From Ceratodon purpureus (lineage: Eukaryota; Streptophyta; Bryopsida; Pseudoditrichales; Ditrichaceae): DNA of 64,000 nucleotides. The stretch is from assembly GCA_014871385.1 (NCBI GenBank), contig CM026423.1, positions 14,096,858 to 14,160,857 on the forward strand. The letters run 5' to 3'. Numbering within the stretch: position 1 is the stretch's first letter; the number at the start of each line of letters is the position of its first letter. The position numbers were made by a program, and so were the translations under genes. Below are positions 48,329 to 60,178 of the stretch, in pieces. The notes beneath the pieces were generated by a model. It had not been told where the DNA came from, made no database searches, and was given only the letters and a program-made list of their open reading frames with translations.

Positions 48329-50631
48329 CCCGCCTCCCCCTCTCTCCCTCCCGCAGATCTACCCCCCCATTCACCCCCACATTGTCAGTATCCCTCTCCC
48401 CTCCCCCATACCCTACACATTCCACCAAATCACCCCCTCCCCCTACTCACCTCTTCTCCCGCTCCCCGAGTCTCTTCAACCCTCTTCCTCGTCCCCTCCC
48501 CTCCTCATCCCTCTTCCCCCCTCTCTCTCTCACTCCCAAATCCCGTCCCCCATTCTCCTCCTCCCCGCCCCTCCGTCCTCCTCCGCGTGCGTATCTCCCG
48601 TCCTCTCCTCCACTCCCGTCGTCGATCGCCTCCAACGCGCAGTCTCGAAGTCACTGAGTCCCTCCCTCCCTCCGCCGCGCGAGCAGGAGCGTGAGCGTGA
48701 GCAGAGCAAGGCAGAGCAAGTGCAGAGCAAGGCTCGCCGTGGTGAGTGGCGACGGGGGAGCTATGGCTTACTAGAGCTCGGGGCTGGAGTGGGGCGGGCA
48801 GCAGGCGCGGGCAGGCGCAGCGCGGGGGCGTAATAAAGGCAGGAACGGGGGGGCAGCGCAGGGGAATGGGTTGGGCCAGTCCCGGCTGCCCGGGCAGGCT
48901 TATCAGGAGCAGCGATCTGCGACCACTCCCTGCCCAACCCTTGCGCACCACCACCGCTGCCAAGCCCCAACCCCCCCCCCCTCCCCCTCCCCCTCTGCTC
49001 TGCTCACTTCGTTCGATCGCATCTTCCATCGCTATGTTGGCTTGGGCACTGTGCCCCCCCCTCCCCCTCTGGGCCAGGTACCTGGCGCTCACCTACCTAC
49101 CTACCCTCTTTGCTTACCAGGTACTTACTTCGTTTGGGTTGGGTTGGGCTGCCCGGTGTATGATTGATTTTGAAGGAAAGGGAGAACAGGAGAGGAGAGG
49201 GGAGCAGAAATTAAGTTTTGTGCTGAATATTTAGTGTGGATTTTTGAGTTTGGAGATTGCCCGGGGTATGATTGATTTTGAAGGAAAGAGATGAGATGAG
49301 AAGAGAGGAGAGGAGAAGGGAGTTTGGATTTGTGTTTGGTGGTTGACAATTTTGGAGTAGATTTTGAGTTTTTGGGGGTTGCCCGGTGGATGATTGATTT
49401 TGAAGGAACGGGAGGGGATGAGATGAGAGGAGAAGAGAGTTTTAGTTTGGTGGTGAAAATTTTGAGGTGGATTTTGAGTTTTCGGGGGTTGCCCGAAGTA
49501 TGATTGATTTTGAAGGAACGGGAAGGAAGATGCTCTGGGATGAGATGGGATGGGAAGAGAGTTTTGGTTTTGTGGTGAAAAGTTGGCGTAGATTAGGAGT
49601 TTTGGGAGGTGGTTAGAGGTCGCGGTCTAAGGCCGGTGTTTGGAAGTGGTTTACGCAAGGGATAGTGTGTAAACGTGTGGTTGTCGGAATCTAAAGGACG
49701 TGTGGAATTGTGTCTCTTCATGGTCAGTGGTTTATGGTGAGTTTAAAGTCGTGTGGTATCTTTTTTATTCTTGTCGTAAGGTGGATTAGGCGTGCAATGA
49801 ATGACTGGTTAGAGTGAAGGGATGAGTAGATGTCGGGATCGAAAGGACGTAAAGGAAGGACTGAAAGGAACGTGTCTCTTGACAACCATTCGTTTCTTTA
49901 ATTTCTGGAGGGGTGGGGGCCAATAATGGCGTTTCGATTTGTTCGATGGAATAGACTGGGCTTTGAATGAGTAACCGGATGTACAATTAGCAAAGTCACA
50001 GCTACGATTGAAAGTTACGTAATCTGACCACTCTAAAATAATTCAGTTTTTCATCCATTGATGTAATAGTATTCATTCCATAGTTTCATTGCTAGATGTT
50101 AAATTAATTTTTAACAATTCAAAAGTAAAGTATTATACTCTAAAGAAAATTAATAAAAATACTATATAAAATGTGGTAAAATATTGAAATGTGAGACATT
50201 TATATAAAATTAAAAACATCATTTCTCATTAATAGTTTAATTTAAGTGAAAAGTTTATATCATTCTAATGTTATTTTAATATACATTTAGTATTTCTATT
50301 TGTATTATCATTGAACATTTTAAAATCCATTCATTAATTAAGAATTAGGGTTTATAATTTTGTAGGGGTTTGTATTTTTTTTACACATCAAGTACTTCTG
50401 AAAGAGATTATTTTAAATCACACATCAAAGATATTAACAACATTGCTGATGGCAAAAGGTATTCTTAAAGACATGCTAATAATGTGCATATTGAAGAATG
50501 TAAGGATACATTTGAAAATTATAAAGTTTTATTAAATTTGTTGAAGTTATAAAAGTTGTATCAAATGATGTTGATTTCAATGTCAATTTCAAATATGGAA
50601 AGTTAAAGGCTATAATTTCAAGCTAATCCTA
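48329..50631. other. CCCH promoter/leader, minisatellite and AT-rich flank
   Basis: From 48329 to about 49100 the plus strand is very C/T-rich (the leader of the minus-strand CCCH gene is therefore G/A-rich). A ~110-bp minisatellite follows at 49140-49610. From 50050 the DNA is AT-rich and leads into the coiled-coil gene. Long frames in the C-rich part are compositional. Confidence 0.55.
49140..49610. repeat. Minisatellite of about 108-122 bp, four diverged copies
   Basis: The motif gcccggtgtatgattgattt recurs at 49151, 49259, 49381 and 49491. Each copy is followed by gaaggaa, a purine-rich gagatgaga block and a gttttgg block. Copies differ in the length of the purine block. It lies 0.8-1.3 kb upstream of the CCCH start. 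Confidence 0.85.
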
Positions 50632-53600
50632 ATGCAAAGACTTTGTTATTGCTTTAGATGTGGGAAGTGCTCTTGCATTGTATGTGAAGGAGAAGAATCA
50701 GAGTCTGGAAGCGAGATAACTACTTCTAAAAATTCCACACAAAGAACAAATACTAGGTCAAGGGCTTTTGATAAGATGGAAAATATGGACATTCAATCAA
50801 AGAAATCATTTGATGCATCATTGTCGTCATTAAGATCAACTCCTATTATTGAATCTCATCCAACATTTGAAGACATACAACTTGCTTACAAAAAATTACA
50901 AGCTTTACGCTCTGAATCTTCTAATATGAATTCCTATACTTCATTAGGAGTGAAGGGAAGGTGTTCTTCAACTGTTTCGAATAATGATGGAATTGAAAAT
51001 CAACATCAAGCGACGCCATGCAATAACTTTATTCCACATGAATATGAACATCCAAATTCACTACAAAAAAAAGAAATTTCATCAAATAAAGTTATAAATT
51101 ATAGAGGACCTCTAAGTACAGGATCAAATACACCAACTTTTCCAAATGTGCAAAATGTCTCGACTCTTCTTTCTCTTCAAGAATTTGTTAAAAAATCAAA
51201 TACAAAGAAAAAACCACATATAAAAAAAGATTGTTCATTAGATGTTTCCAAAGAATGTCAAGTAGATGATCAATCAACAAGAAGACTTATGAACAAGCTT
51301 AAAAACCTTGATGAAATTTTACAAAATCTTGATCAATCTTTATCAAATAAAATAAAAACTACTTCATTGATGGCACCACTTTTAGAAGACAACTATTTAG
51401 CTTCCAATTTAAAATTGTCTGATAGAATTTATCCAATATTAAAGGATGCTCATACACTAGAAGAAGTGAATAATAATTTGAGCATACTTTCAGCAAATAC
51501 ACGATTACAATCAGCTACTCATCATTGTCTTACTAATCCTAAGAATAATTCAGGATTAGCGCAAATGACAAATGCTCAAACATTGTCAATTTTAGATTCA
51601 AAAACATCAACAAATTTGAAAGGAGGAAGTAATTGCGGTGTGGAAAATAGTTGGACCGGAAGTGAAAGTTCAGGGGCCACCCATGTTCCTCAATCTTTTT
51701 CTACTCCTGTCACCAATAAATCTATGGATGACATTCCATTACTCATGTCTAAATTTGCAAATTTTACAAACCAAACTCCAGTATCATCTTACGTTGAAGA
51801 AACGGCTATTAAAGAATTAGTTGGATTGATTGAAAAATTAATCTTGCAACGCACCCAAAACTCACGAAGAGCCAGACAATGGGTAATTACAACAATGCTT
51901 TATAATTGCAAGTCCAATATCTAGAAATTATAAACTATAGTATATGCCAAATTTCCAGCAATGGACATCAATAATTATAATATTATATTAATAATGATTT
52001 TAGTAGGTTTGAATTTTAATTATTAATTTTCATAAGAAATCTATAATATTAATTATAAGATTTGGTAATCTAAAACCAAAGTATTAATCTATTAAATGAT
52101 TATTTTCTTATTTAATTTTATATAAGCAATAAACCAAACATCTTATCTACTGTTAAACTTAATCATATCATTAATTAAAGTTGACTAGAGCGGATTCAAG
52201 ATGAGTGAATTTTAAGTACTTATTTTTCTTTGTGTTGATTGATGTATGTGTCCTTTTTAAAAACTCAACGTTGGGTATGTACTATTTTGTAATGATCCAT
52301 TGTCATTTAATAAATACTCATTTGGGAAGGTTTTTACATGTATCTTATTTATGTGTAAATATGATGCATACATTCATGATATCCAATGTATTAACAATTG
52401 TCATAAATAGACATCATTATAATGTTTATAGTTTATTGCTTCATATATATTTTTCTATTTCAATTAAATGAATTGTAATTGTTTGTTTCATTTCAAATAA
52501 ATTTGGTTTTCTTGTTTTAAATTTGTGTTATCAGAAGAAGAGATGCAAAGTAGCCCCAAAAAAACAACTGATTGCCTTACTACGGAAGCAATTAAGTTCA
52601 AATTTTCAACAGCGCTTGGCAAGGTGTGCAGCTGGTAAACTCAAAAAAGAGAATCCAAAATACAAAGTATAATACTCTACCATTAAAAATATTATGTTAT
52701 ACATAAAAATATTTATTTACTAAAATTTATATAACCATATTTTAAATTTTTTGCACTTGAATTTCAAACATTTTGCAACATTTTTAATCACAGTAACTAT
52801 TAATACCATATATTAAAATAAAGTGTTAAATTTTTTACAAAATGCATTATTACAAGCTTTTTTAAATATGAACATGTGTTTCATCTCAATTGTTTTAGTA
52901 AACTTGAATATAAAAACATATACTTCAATTAATAGCTTATCATTATGAAATTCATTGAAATGTTGGTACACTTTCAAAGATCTAAATTTTTCAAGAACAA
53001 ATTATATTTTGTAGAACGGATGCAACATTGCAAATAATAAAAGAACAACTAAATAAAGTTCTCAAACAAGATAATGACAAGTATCAAGCTAACTCTAGGT
53101 TGGTTCTAAATTTCTAATGATAGATGTACTAAACTTCATAAACTTAAAATAAAAATTTGAAATATTTTAATCATGCTAATGATTTTTAACTCAATTTTCA
53201 GAGATTCGCCTGAAACAATTCAAAGAATGGAGTCAATAAAAGATTCAGCAAGTCTTCGACGAAGTGTTAAGACTTTGGAGGATAAATACTCTACTTTGTC
53301 AACGAATAACCAACAATCTAATGTAAGCATTTTCAGCATTATTATTTTAAATTTCATCAAGCATTATTTAGATGTTTAAATAATAATTTGTTTATAACTT
53401 ACATCAAATCTTGTTATTTATAGCTAAGAATGGAAGCAATTGAGAAACAATGTCAAGAACACAAAATGGAACTTGAGGTATAGTACACAAACTTGATTAT
53501 TGAAGTGAATGAAATTATTTTACAAAAAGATATCAATATATTTTGGTGTAAAAGCAAAGAATTTAGCATATAATAATTTCAAGCATGTGTGTATATTTTC

Positions 53601-54399
53601 AAAACTAATTCCAAAATAAATTTAATTGCTAGTTGTGTTGGGCGGCTATCAATCAATTGTGTATTGACAATGAGTTGTTTCGAAATGAACTTCAACAACA
53701 ACGAGGTTTGTTTTGTTAATCATTACAATTTCAATGGATAATAATCATTATAACATTTAAATTTCATAATTTTATTGTGATATTCTTTACTTTGATTTTT
53801 ATGATAAATTTCAATGACCTCTTGAAGCAAACAATGACAATCATTAGAAATATTAATGTCTTACTACTGTACTTTGATAGCAAGGTCGTTCATCCCTTCA
53901 TTTGAAAAAATCAAGGTTCCTTTTCCAAAAAAATGATTTATCAATTTTTTTTTAAAAAAAAAACACCAAAAATATCCTTGGTTGGATTAAAAATATAAAA
54001 TATCACATAAAATAGTTTCTCAAATTTTTGTTTTTTCATCCTTAAATTTCTAATGAATTTGGTTATTTTTCTCGAATTATTTATAAACAAACCGGCTATT
54101 GATATACTGTACTCTGAACTAAATTATTTCCTTTATTAGAATGATACTATTAAATAAGCAAGATCGGAATTCTTTTTATGTTGTAATATATGACTCTGAA
54201 TACTCTTGTCAAATATTTTGTTTATACAATGCTTGATATTAAAACAAGGTCAACGAGTTTGTATAATTACATCATAAAATACTAGATAAATAAATAAATA
54301 TTTTATTTGTCTACAAATAGATTATTAGTGTATTAACACTTACATGATCTATTTTTTATATCAGATGTACAGAATAAAAAGAAATCAGACATATCGTAA
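50632..54399 (+). CDS. Uncharacterised AT-rich seven-exon coiled-coil protein
   Basis: My model gives 568 aa: 50632-51882, 52535-52623, 53015-53098, 53202-53322, 53424-53477, 53633-53705 and 54365-54399. Six GT-AG introns keep frame throughout (phases 0, 2, 2, 0, 0, 1). The N-terminus is Cys-rich (C5, C7, C10, C13, C15, C18), perhaps metal-binding. Residues 20-400 are Ser/Asn/Lys-rich and probably disordered, with a helical part near LMNKLKNLDEILQNLDQSL. Residues 418-560 are charged and helical, predicted coiled coil (KKQLIALLRKQLSSNFQQRLA; TLEDKYSTL; LCWAAINQLCIDNELFRNEL). The tail is DVQNKKKSDIS. I do not recognise the family. The gene is far more AT-rich than its neighbours. An upstream in-frame stop precedes the ATG, but an unseen 5' exon is possible. 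Exon 7 is the least certain call. Confidence 0.7.
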
Positions 54400-57300
54400 T
54401 CACGTTTGAAATAAAATTTTGGTCGACCTCATTTGTTAGAGTATTTGTGTAAATATTTACACTAGATTTTATATGAATTCAAAGATTTGCTGTAATTCTA
54501 GATTTTCACAAAAGATACAGAAGATTGTTCAAAAGGAGATCCTTGTCAATATAAATGAAAATATAATAGGTTCATTGAATTTCCATGCAATAGTATTTAT
54601 TTTTTGTTATTACATTTATTATTTCTGTTTTTTACCATCAATAAATGCATTTGTTAAATCTCACCCTCCATGGAAAAACTAACGTGGTTTAAAATAGAAA
54701 TTTGGGACCCTATCATCAAAATTGTAGTCTACTTGTAAAACTAAATTTCTGAATGATTTAATGAAATTTTGGTCAGATCTATTGAATATTCTTCAATTAA
54801 ACCAAAAATAATATAATTTTATATTATATAATAATATTCAAATGCGCAGCCTTAGCTTGAAGTCTTCAATAATCACCATATCCACTAAATTGGTCAATCT
54901 TGTTTATATTGGCCGCCATCATATTCAAATAAAGATATAAAATGAATTGAAATCACTATAATAAATTTTATATTGAAATTAAATTATGAGTAATTCAAGT
55001 AAACAAAGATGTTTTTGTTTTGATTAGTTTCTACTTTAACTCCAAATTGTATTTGCAAGCTATATTTGGCAAGTTCACATGGTATTAAAGACAATTATTA
55101 AGTTTTTAGATCTTGTATGTAGATTCTTTAGGATGTTTATGTAGATTACAAGCTTTGTTTTATAAGATCCCAAAAATGTAAAGCAAAGTTATGATTGATT
55201 GAACGTTTAAAATCTCAATTCCGGTAGCTACAAAATATTTTAAAATATGTTATAAAATTATAAATAAAAGTATCATCATTTTGTAGAGATTAACAATTAC
55301 ATAGAAAGCTTTAAGTCGCTCCATTTCAATAAATTAAGTAAGAAGTATGAAAACAACAAGTGAGGTAAAAGATATGACAAGTCATATTATATTGGCAACT
55401 TGATTAATCCTTCATTTGAAATAGCTTTTAAAGCTCATTTAAAAATCTACTTTCACAATTTTCCAAAAATAATAATGTCAATTTTTTTTCTAATTATACA
55501 TTACATCATATCCAACGTTGGTATTTATTTTATTTGCATTAATGTTGGACGCAATTAGCAATTGAGTTTTTCCTTTTATCTTAAAACTTATTCTAATTTA
55601 TACGTCTTTTTATAATAAAAATTAAGGTTTTGTCTTTTGATTTTATTACTAAATTATCTATTTGATTATTCTTTTGTGTAAATAGTCAAAGTCATTTTTC
55701 TAATTAAATAAGAATTTTTTCATTCTAAAAGTGAAGACCGTATTTTTCTTTAAAGTATATCATAGATAAGATTTTACAAATTAAAAAGAACTTGTTTGTA
55801 AACTTTAAACATTGAGTTATAGTAATTGGTTTGGTTTCTCCTTCTAAAACTTTTCAATACGTTAGCCATAAGATCCTATGATTGAAATTGCTAAAGAATA
55901 TTACAATTTTTCATTTTTTTAAAACATTTGTTTTGCAAAAATGTGTTGAAATAAAGTTTTTGGTTTGAAATCAATGTAGGTGTTTAAGAGACTATTAAAA
56001 AATCATCATTGAATTTGTATTCATGTAATCTATATAATCTAGTTAAAATTGTCAAAAGCCAAATGAAATGTTCAACTAAATGTTTTGAAATTAAGCTTTT
56101 ATACTTTTGTTAGTAATATTTTTAGTTAATTCAATGCATTTTTAGTAATAGATTAGTTTAGATATGTGAGCATGGCGGCGTGAAGGGAAAGAAATAAAGA
56201 TAAAATAAAATAAAAATCCCTATATTACAATTTTTGTAACAAAAACGAGCCTTTATGCAATTTAATTAGATTTACATGTATTTGTTTTGAGCTATAATTT
56301 AAATTGTAAGTGGCTTGAATTTTTGAGGTACATTATGTAAGTCTATCGGAACAAAGTTACTACATCGGTTGTATAGTATTAAATTTTAAACTATTTATCA
56401 ACATGATTGTAAATTTTACTCCTAAACTGATTACGTAATTTTTAGAGAATAATACTTCTTTTTGTATCATTTTGTATGAATTTAATATATACTGATGCAA
56501 TTTAAATTAATTGGAGAGTTTGCATATAGCTAAACTTATTAGATTCAAAAAGGGATGTTACATGTTAAATATCTTTTTGAACCTTTAACGTAAGTCTACA
56601 TTAAACTACTTTTCAAAAATAAACAAAGAATCAAAGAAGTTCAATTATAATATAGTACTTGAATCCTCTATACATCTTTGCAATTCTTGAATTTGAAATA
56701 TATAAAAAAAGCATATGTGGTTGGAAAAAATAAATCCTATACTTATTCCTATAAAATGATATATTGGAAAAGAATGCAACATATTTTGTCACTTTGTTTA
56801 TAAAATTCAAGAAAGAGCTTAACATGATGTGTAACTTACCAATTTAATGTAGGATATGGATGTATAAATAATTTAGTGACTTTGCTTCACATATGTGGTT
56901 TTTCTTTAGTCTTTTCAAAGACCATTGATTATTTAATTCAACTTCTACATACCTCAAAATATTCAATAAAGATTGAAAGTCACTTATCCAAAACCATTCA
57001 TTATATATTCAATAAAACAAAAAAAAAAAACTGGAAATCTATTGAACAAAATATTTGGCTAGAAGACAACTAATGAAATTAAACTACTTCATCAACTTCA
57101 TTCGTAACATTCAACAATTAACTTTGTTCAAAAACAATTTATTTTATAAGAAGTGTTACATGGTACATTTCCATTGGCTTTGATAAATGAAAATATATGA
57201 TGTTTTACTCAACATACAAAATTATTCAACAATAAAAGTAATAAATAGAATATAGAATTAATCACTTTAAACTCTGATGTCACCAATAAAACCTGGTTTC

Positions 57301-57880
57301 TATGTGTGAATTTGAAAACAAACTATAATTTCTTGGCGGCATATAGACTTTTGATAAATTTTAATTTGATTCAAAGCTAAATGTTATTATAAAAAATAAA
57401 AGAATAAATTTTCTATTGATTATCTATTTCAAAATTTCAAAATACTTTTGAGGTAACACTATGTTTATAATTTAGATTAATTGATGTCATTGAAGAATTA
57501 TATATTATTTAAAAATAAATAAATAAAATCTCAAAGAATAAAGCCAAATTTTTAATTTATTATGTTATTAATTTAATCATTCAAGAACCAATTATAATAT
57601 TAAAAATAGCAAAGACTCAATAACAAATATAGAAACCAACAAAATCATTGTTTAACAATTTTGAATTATTTGAAATGCATCCAAAAATACAAAAATAATA
57701 GAAATTTGTCCACTTTCCACAAAGATTTGTTTAAAGATTTTCTTTGACAACAGATTTAGTCCAAAGACATTCTAAATTGATCACTTTGTCCAAAAATTAT
57801 CAAAGTTACACTTTTTATTCAAAATATAATTCTACCTCAATACAATCAACTAATCATAATTTTTCATGCATTGTTCTACT
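54400..57880. other. AT-rich intergenic DNA, no gene
   Basis: About 3.5 kb of AT-rich sequence with only short background frames. I saw no repeat array, TIR pair or splice-linked exon. Confidence 0.55.
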
Positions 57881-58540
57881 TTAGTCTCAAAATATCCACC
57901 AATAAAACCTAAGTTGATGGAATGAAAATATAACGCAGAAAAGAAAAAAATTCTCCACACAATAGGTGGATGCAAAAAAGATAAATAATAAGAATGATAA
58001 AAAAAACATGAATAACCTCGCTCTAGGAAAAAAAAAACATCGATCTCTGGAAAAAACCGACGTGAATGAAGTGGCTGTTTGATCCACCCTCAATTCAGTG
58101 CCCCCAAGACGCTGGTATGAAAGTAAAGATCTACTCACCCTTTTGAGAGTAGACGCGCTCTCTACACAATATTTAAACCCAAAACACCTCTCCCCAACTC
58201 CAAAACTCCAAAATTCCCAAACTCCCAAGTGTGAAGGAGGGAGAGACATGAGGGGTCACCACCCCAAGGTTTTTCAATCCAAACCACTCACATCACTAGA
58301 TTTGGCCCCTCCCATGGCCCATCATGATGTCGTCCCTCCCCCTGCCCTGCCTCATCACAGCACAGCAGCCCCCATTCAAAGCCCCCCCAACCCCACCCCA
58401 CCCCACTCCCCCCAACACTCCCCCCCAAATGCCATTACTCCCCCTCAACCCCCAACCCCCTCACTCTCACTCGTGGTCACCTTCACTTCACACACCCCAT
58501 AACTCAATCACTCCCCCTTCTACCCCAAACCCCCAACCCC
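57881..58540. other. Transition into the ClpF promoter, very C-rich on the plus strand
   Basis: Sequence shifts from AT-rich to C-rich at about 58080. The 58190-58540 part is packed with cccc and ccaaa motifs. The 120-aa minus-strand frame here has no homology I recognise and is rejected. Confidence 0.5.
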
Positions 58541-58544
58541 CATC

Positions 58545-58708
58545 CCATTCCCAATCCCAATCCCATCTCCAATTCCAACACCAAATCCCAATCCCAATCC
58601 CAATTCCAATCTCAATCTCAATTCCAATTCCAATCTCAATTCCAATTCCAATTCCAATCCCAGTTCCAATTCCAGTTCGAGTATCATTTCCAATTCCAAT
58701 TCCAAGTT
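58545..58708 (+). repeat. CCAATT/CCAATC hexamer microsatellite in the ClpF promoter or leader
   Basis: Imperfect hexamers (ccaatt, ccaatc, ctcaat) continue for about 165 bp and end some 45 bp before the start codon. About fifteen exact CCAAT pentamers are present. CCAAT is the NF-Y binding core, so the repeat may act in cis. That function is inferred. Confidence 0.85.
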
Positions 58709-58750
58709 GAATTGAAGGGCACATGCAAGCAGAGTAGGAAGGCGAATACA

Positions 58751-60178
58751 ATGTGTGCATCGTATGTAGCGTTAGGGTTAGCGGGAGGGGGTTCGGCGAC
58801 CATGGCGATGAGGCCGGCGATAGGGGGGACGAGTATGTGTTCGAGTTTCAGGACGGGGAGGAGGGGGAGGGAGGGGGGAGGGTGGGGGCGAGTGGAGGTA
58901 GGGGAGGTGGGGAGTTCCAGGGATGGGAGGGTGTGTTGCAGCGGTGGGGTGGGGATGAGGATGAGGGGGGTGGTGGTGTGCAGGGCGAAGAAGCGGGAGG
59001 TGGCGGGGGAGAGGAGCGACAGGGCCAACGAGGAGTTGCTCATGTTTTTCTTTCAGCTGGATTTGACGACGAGGTTGCAGCGGGCGTTGAACCAGGACAT
59101 GTACGAGGCGGCGCAGGGGCTGCGGGAGAAGATAGCGGAGGTGGAGCGGGAGATGGAGCGGCAGCGGAAGGTGAAGATGGGGGCGGGGAGTTCCAAGGAC
59201 GAGGCGCATGACACGGCGATCACATTGTTGCAGACCAAGGCGGAGTTGCAGCGGTTGATCGAGGCGGAGGATTATGCAGCTGCCGGGGCGGTTAGGAATA
59301 AGATTAATGCGCTGGAGGCGGAGTCGCTGGCGGCCCAGGCGAATGCGATGATATTCCAGCAGCGGAGTTATGAGTTTCGGTTGGGGCAGAAGGTGAAGCA
59401 TAAGGTTCTTGGGTACCGGGGTGTAATTTGCGGCATGGATCCTTTGTGTTGTGAGACGGAGGACTGGATTAGTGAAGTCGGTGTGCAGGAGCTCCCTCGC
59501 GGCCGGAATCAACCGTTTTACCAGGTATTGCCTCTTGGTCCAACCATTTTATATGTTAGTGGGTAGGGTATCATGGCAGGACACTATCATTTTGAATTAA
59601 GAATTCTACTCCAGGGTAGAGTTTTGAGGGAGTGGCTAATGTGGCCGAGTACTCCTTGTGAAGACAGCCAGAATGGGATCAAACGAGTTGGCTGATACTC
59701 ACTTTACATTTGCGCAAGGGGATTGGTGTAATAGAATAAGAATTAGATCAAGAATCATACATGCACTCATTCTTCCTACTCGTAAGACGGCATATTACGA
59801 GGAGGAGGTCATATACTCAAATGACGCGGTTCAGCAAATTTTCAGAGGTTTAAAAGGTTTTGGTGTCCAATTGAGCTAGCCGCGAGACTATCTGTGACTA
59901 CACTATGCAAACGTTAAATTAACCCTTTGAACATGTTGTTACAGGTTCTGGTGGACATTCGGGAGGAGCCATCCGTTATGGTGACCTATGTTGCCGAAGA
60001 TAATTTAGTAGCCCCAGAGGAACCTGATTTTGAGCAATTTGACCATCCTTACGTATATTTTCTCTTTTATGGAATGGATGGTGCGGGAGACTTCATAGCT
60101 TGTAAGCAACTGAGAGAAAAATATGATGCACCTCGACATGAGCTGCCTTACGATGAAGATAAGGAAGGCGAAAGTTGA
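58751..60178 (+). CDS. CLPF: ClpF, chloroplast Clp-protease adaptor (UVR and YccV domains)
   Basis: Two exons, 58751-59524 and 59945-60178, phase 0, give 335 aa from the first ATG; a second in-frame ATG at 58802 would give 318 aa. The N-terminal 80-90 residues are Gly/Arg-rich and act as a plausible chloroplast transit peptide. Next comes the conserved SDRANEELLMFFFQLDLTTR segment, a helical UVR-like part, a UVR motif (AELQRLIEAEDYAAAGAVRN, about 165-190), then the YccV domain (FRLGQKVKHKVLGYRGVICG, LPRGRNQPFYQ, HPYVYFLFYGMDGAGDFIACKQLREKY). The order and spacing match Arabidopsis ClpF, which works with ClpS1 to deliver substrates such as glutamyl-tRNA reductase to the stromal Clp protease. 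The YccV part is related to bacterial HspQ. A CCAAT-rich microsatellite lies directly upstream. High GC distinguishes exon 1 from flanking DNA. Confidence 0.94.

Noticed and set aside
47921..48833. Plus-strand ORFs of 248-257 aa
   Set aside because: Antisense of exon 1 of the CCCH gene (the Leu run is its polyGln tract) and its C-rich leader.
48505..49092. 195-aa minus-strand ORF
   Set aside because: Lies in the G/A-rich leader and promoter of the CCCH gene; Arg/Gly/Glu composition follows base composition and no motif is present.
57887..58249. 120-aa minus-strand ORF with a Phe-rich C-terminus
   Set aside because: No conserved motif; the Phe-rich part is the complement of a poly-A-rich stretch.
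58778..59512. 244-aa minus-strand ORF
   Set aside because: Antisense of ClpF exon 1, caused by high GC; the plus strand has a clear family match.
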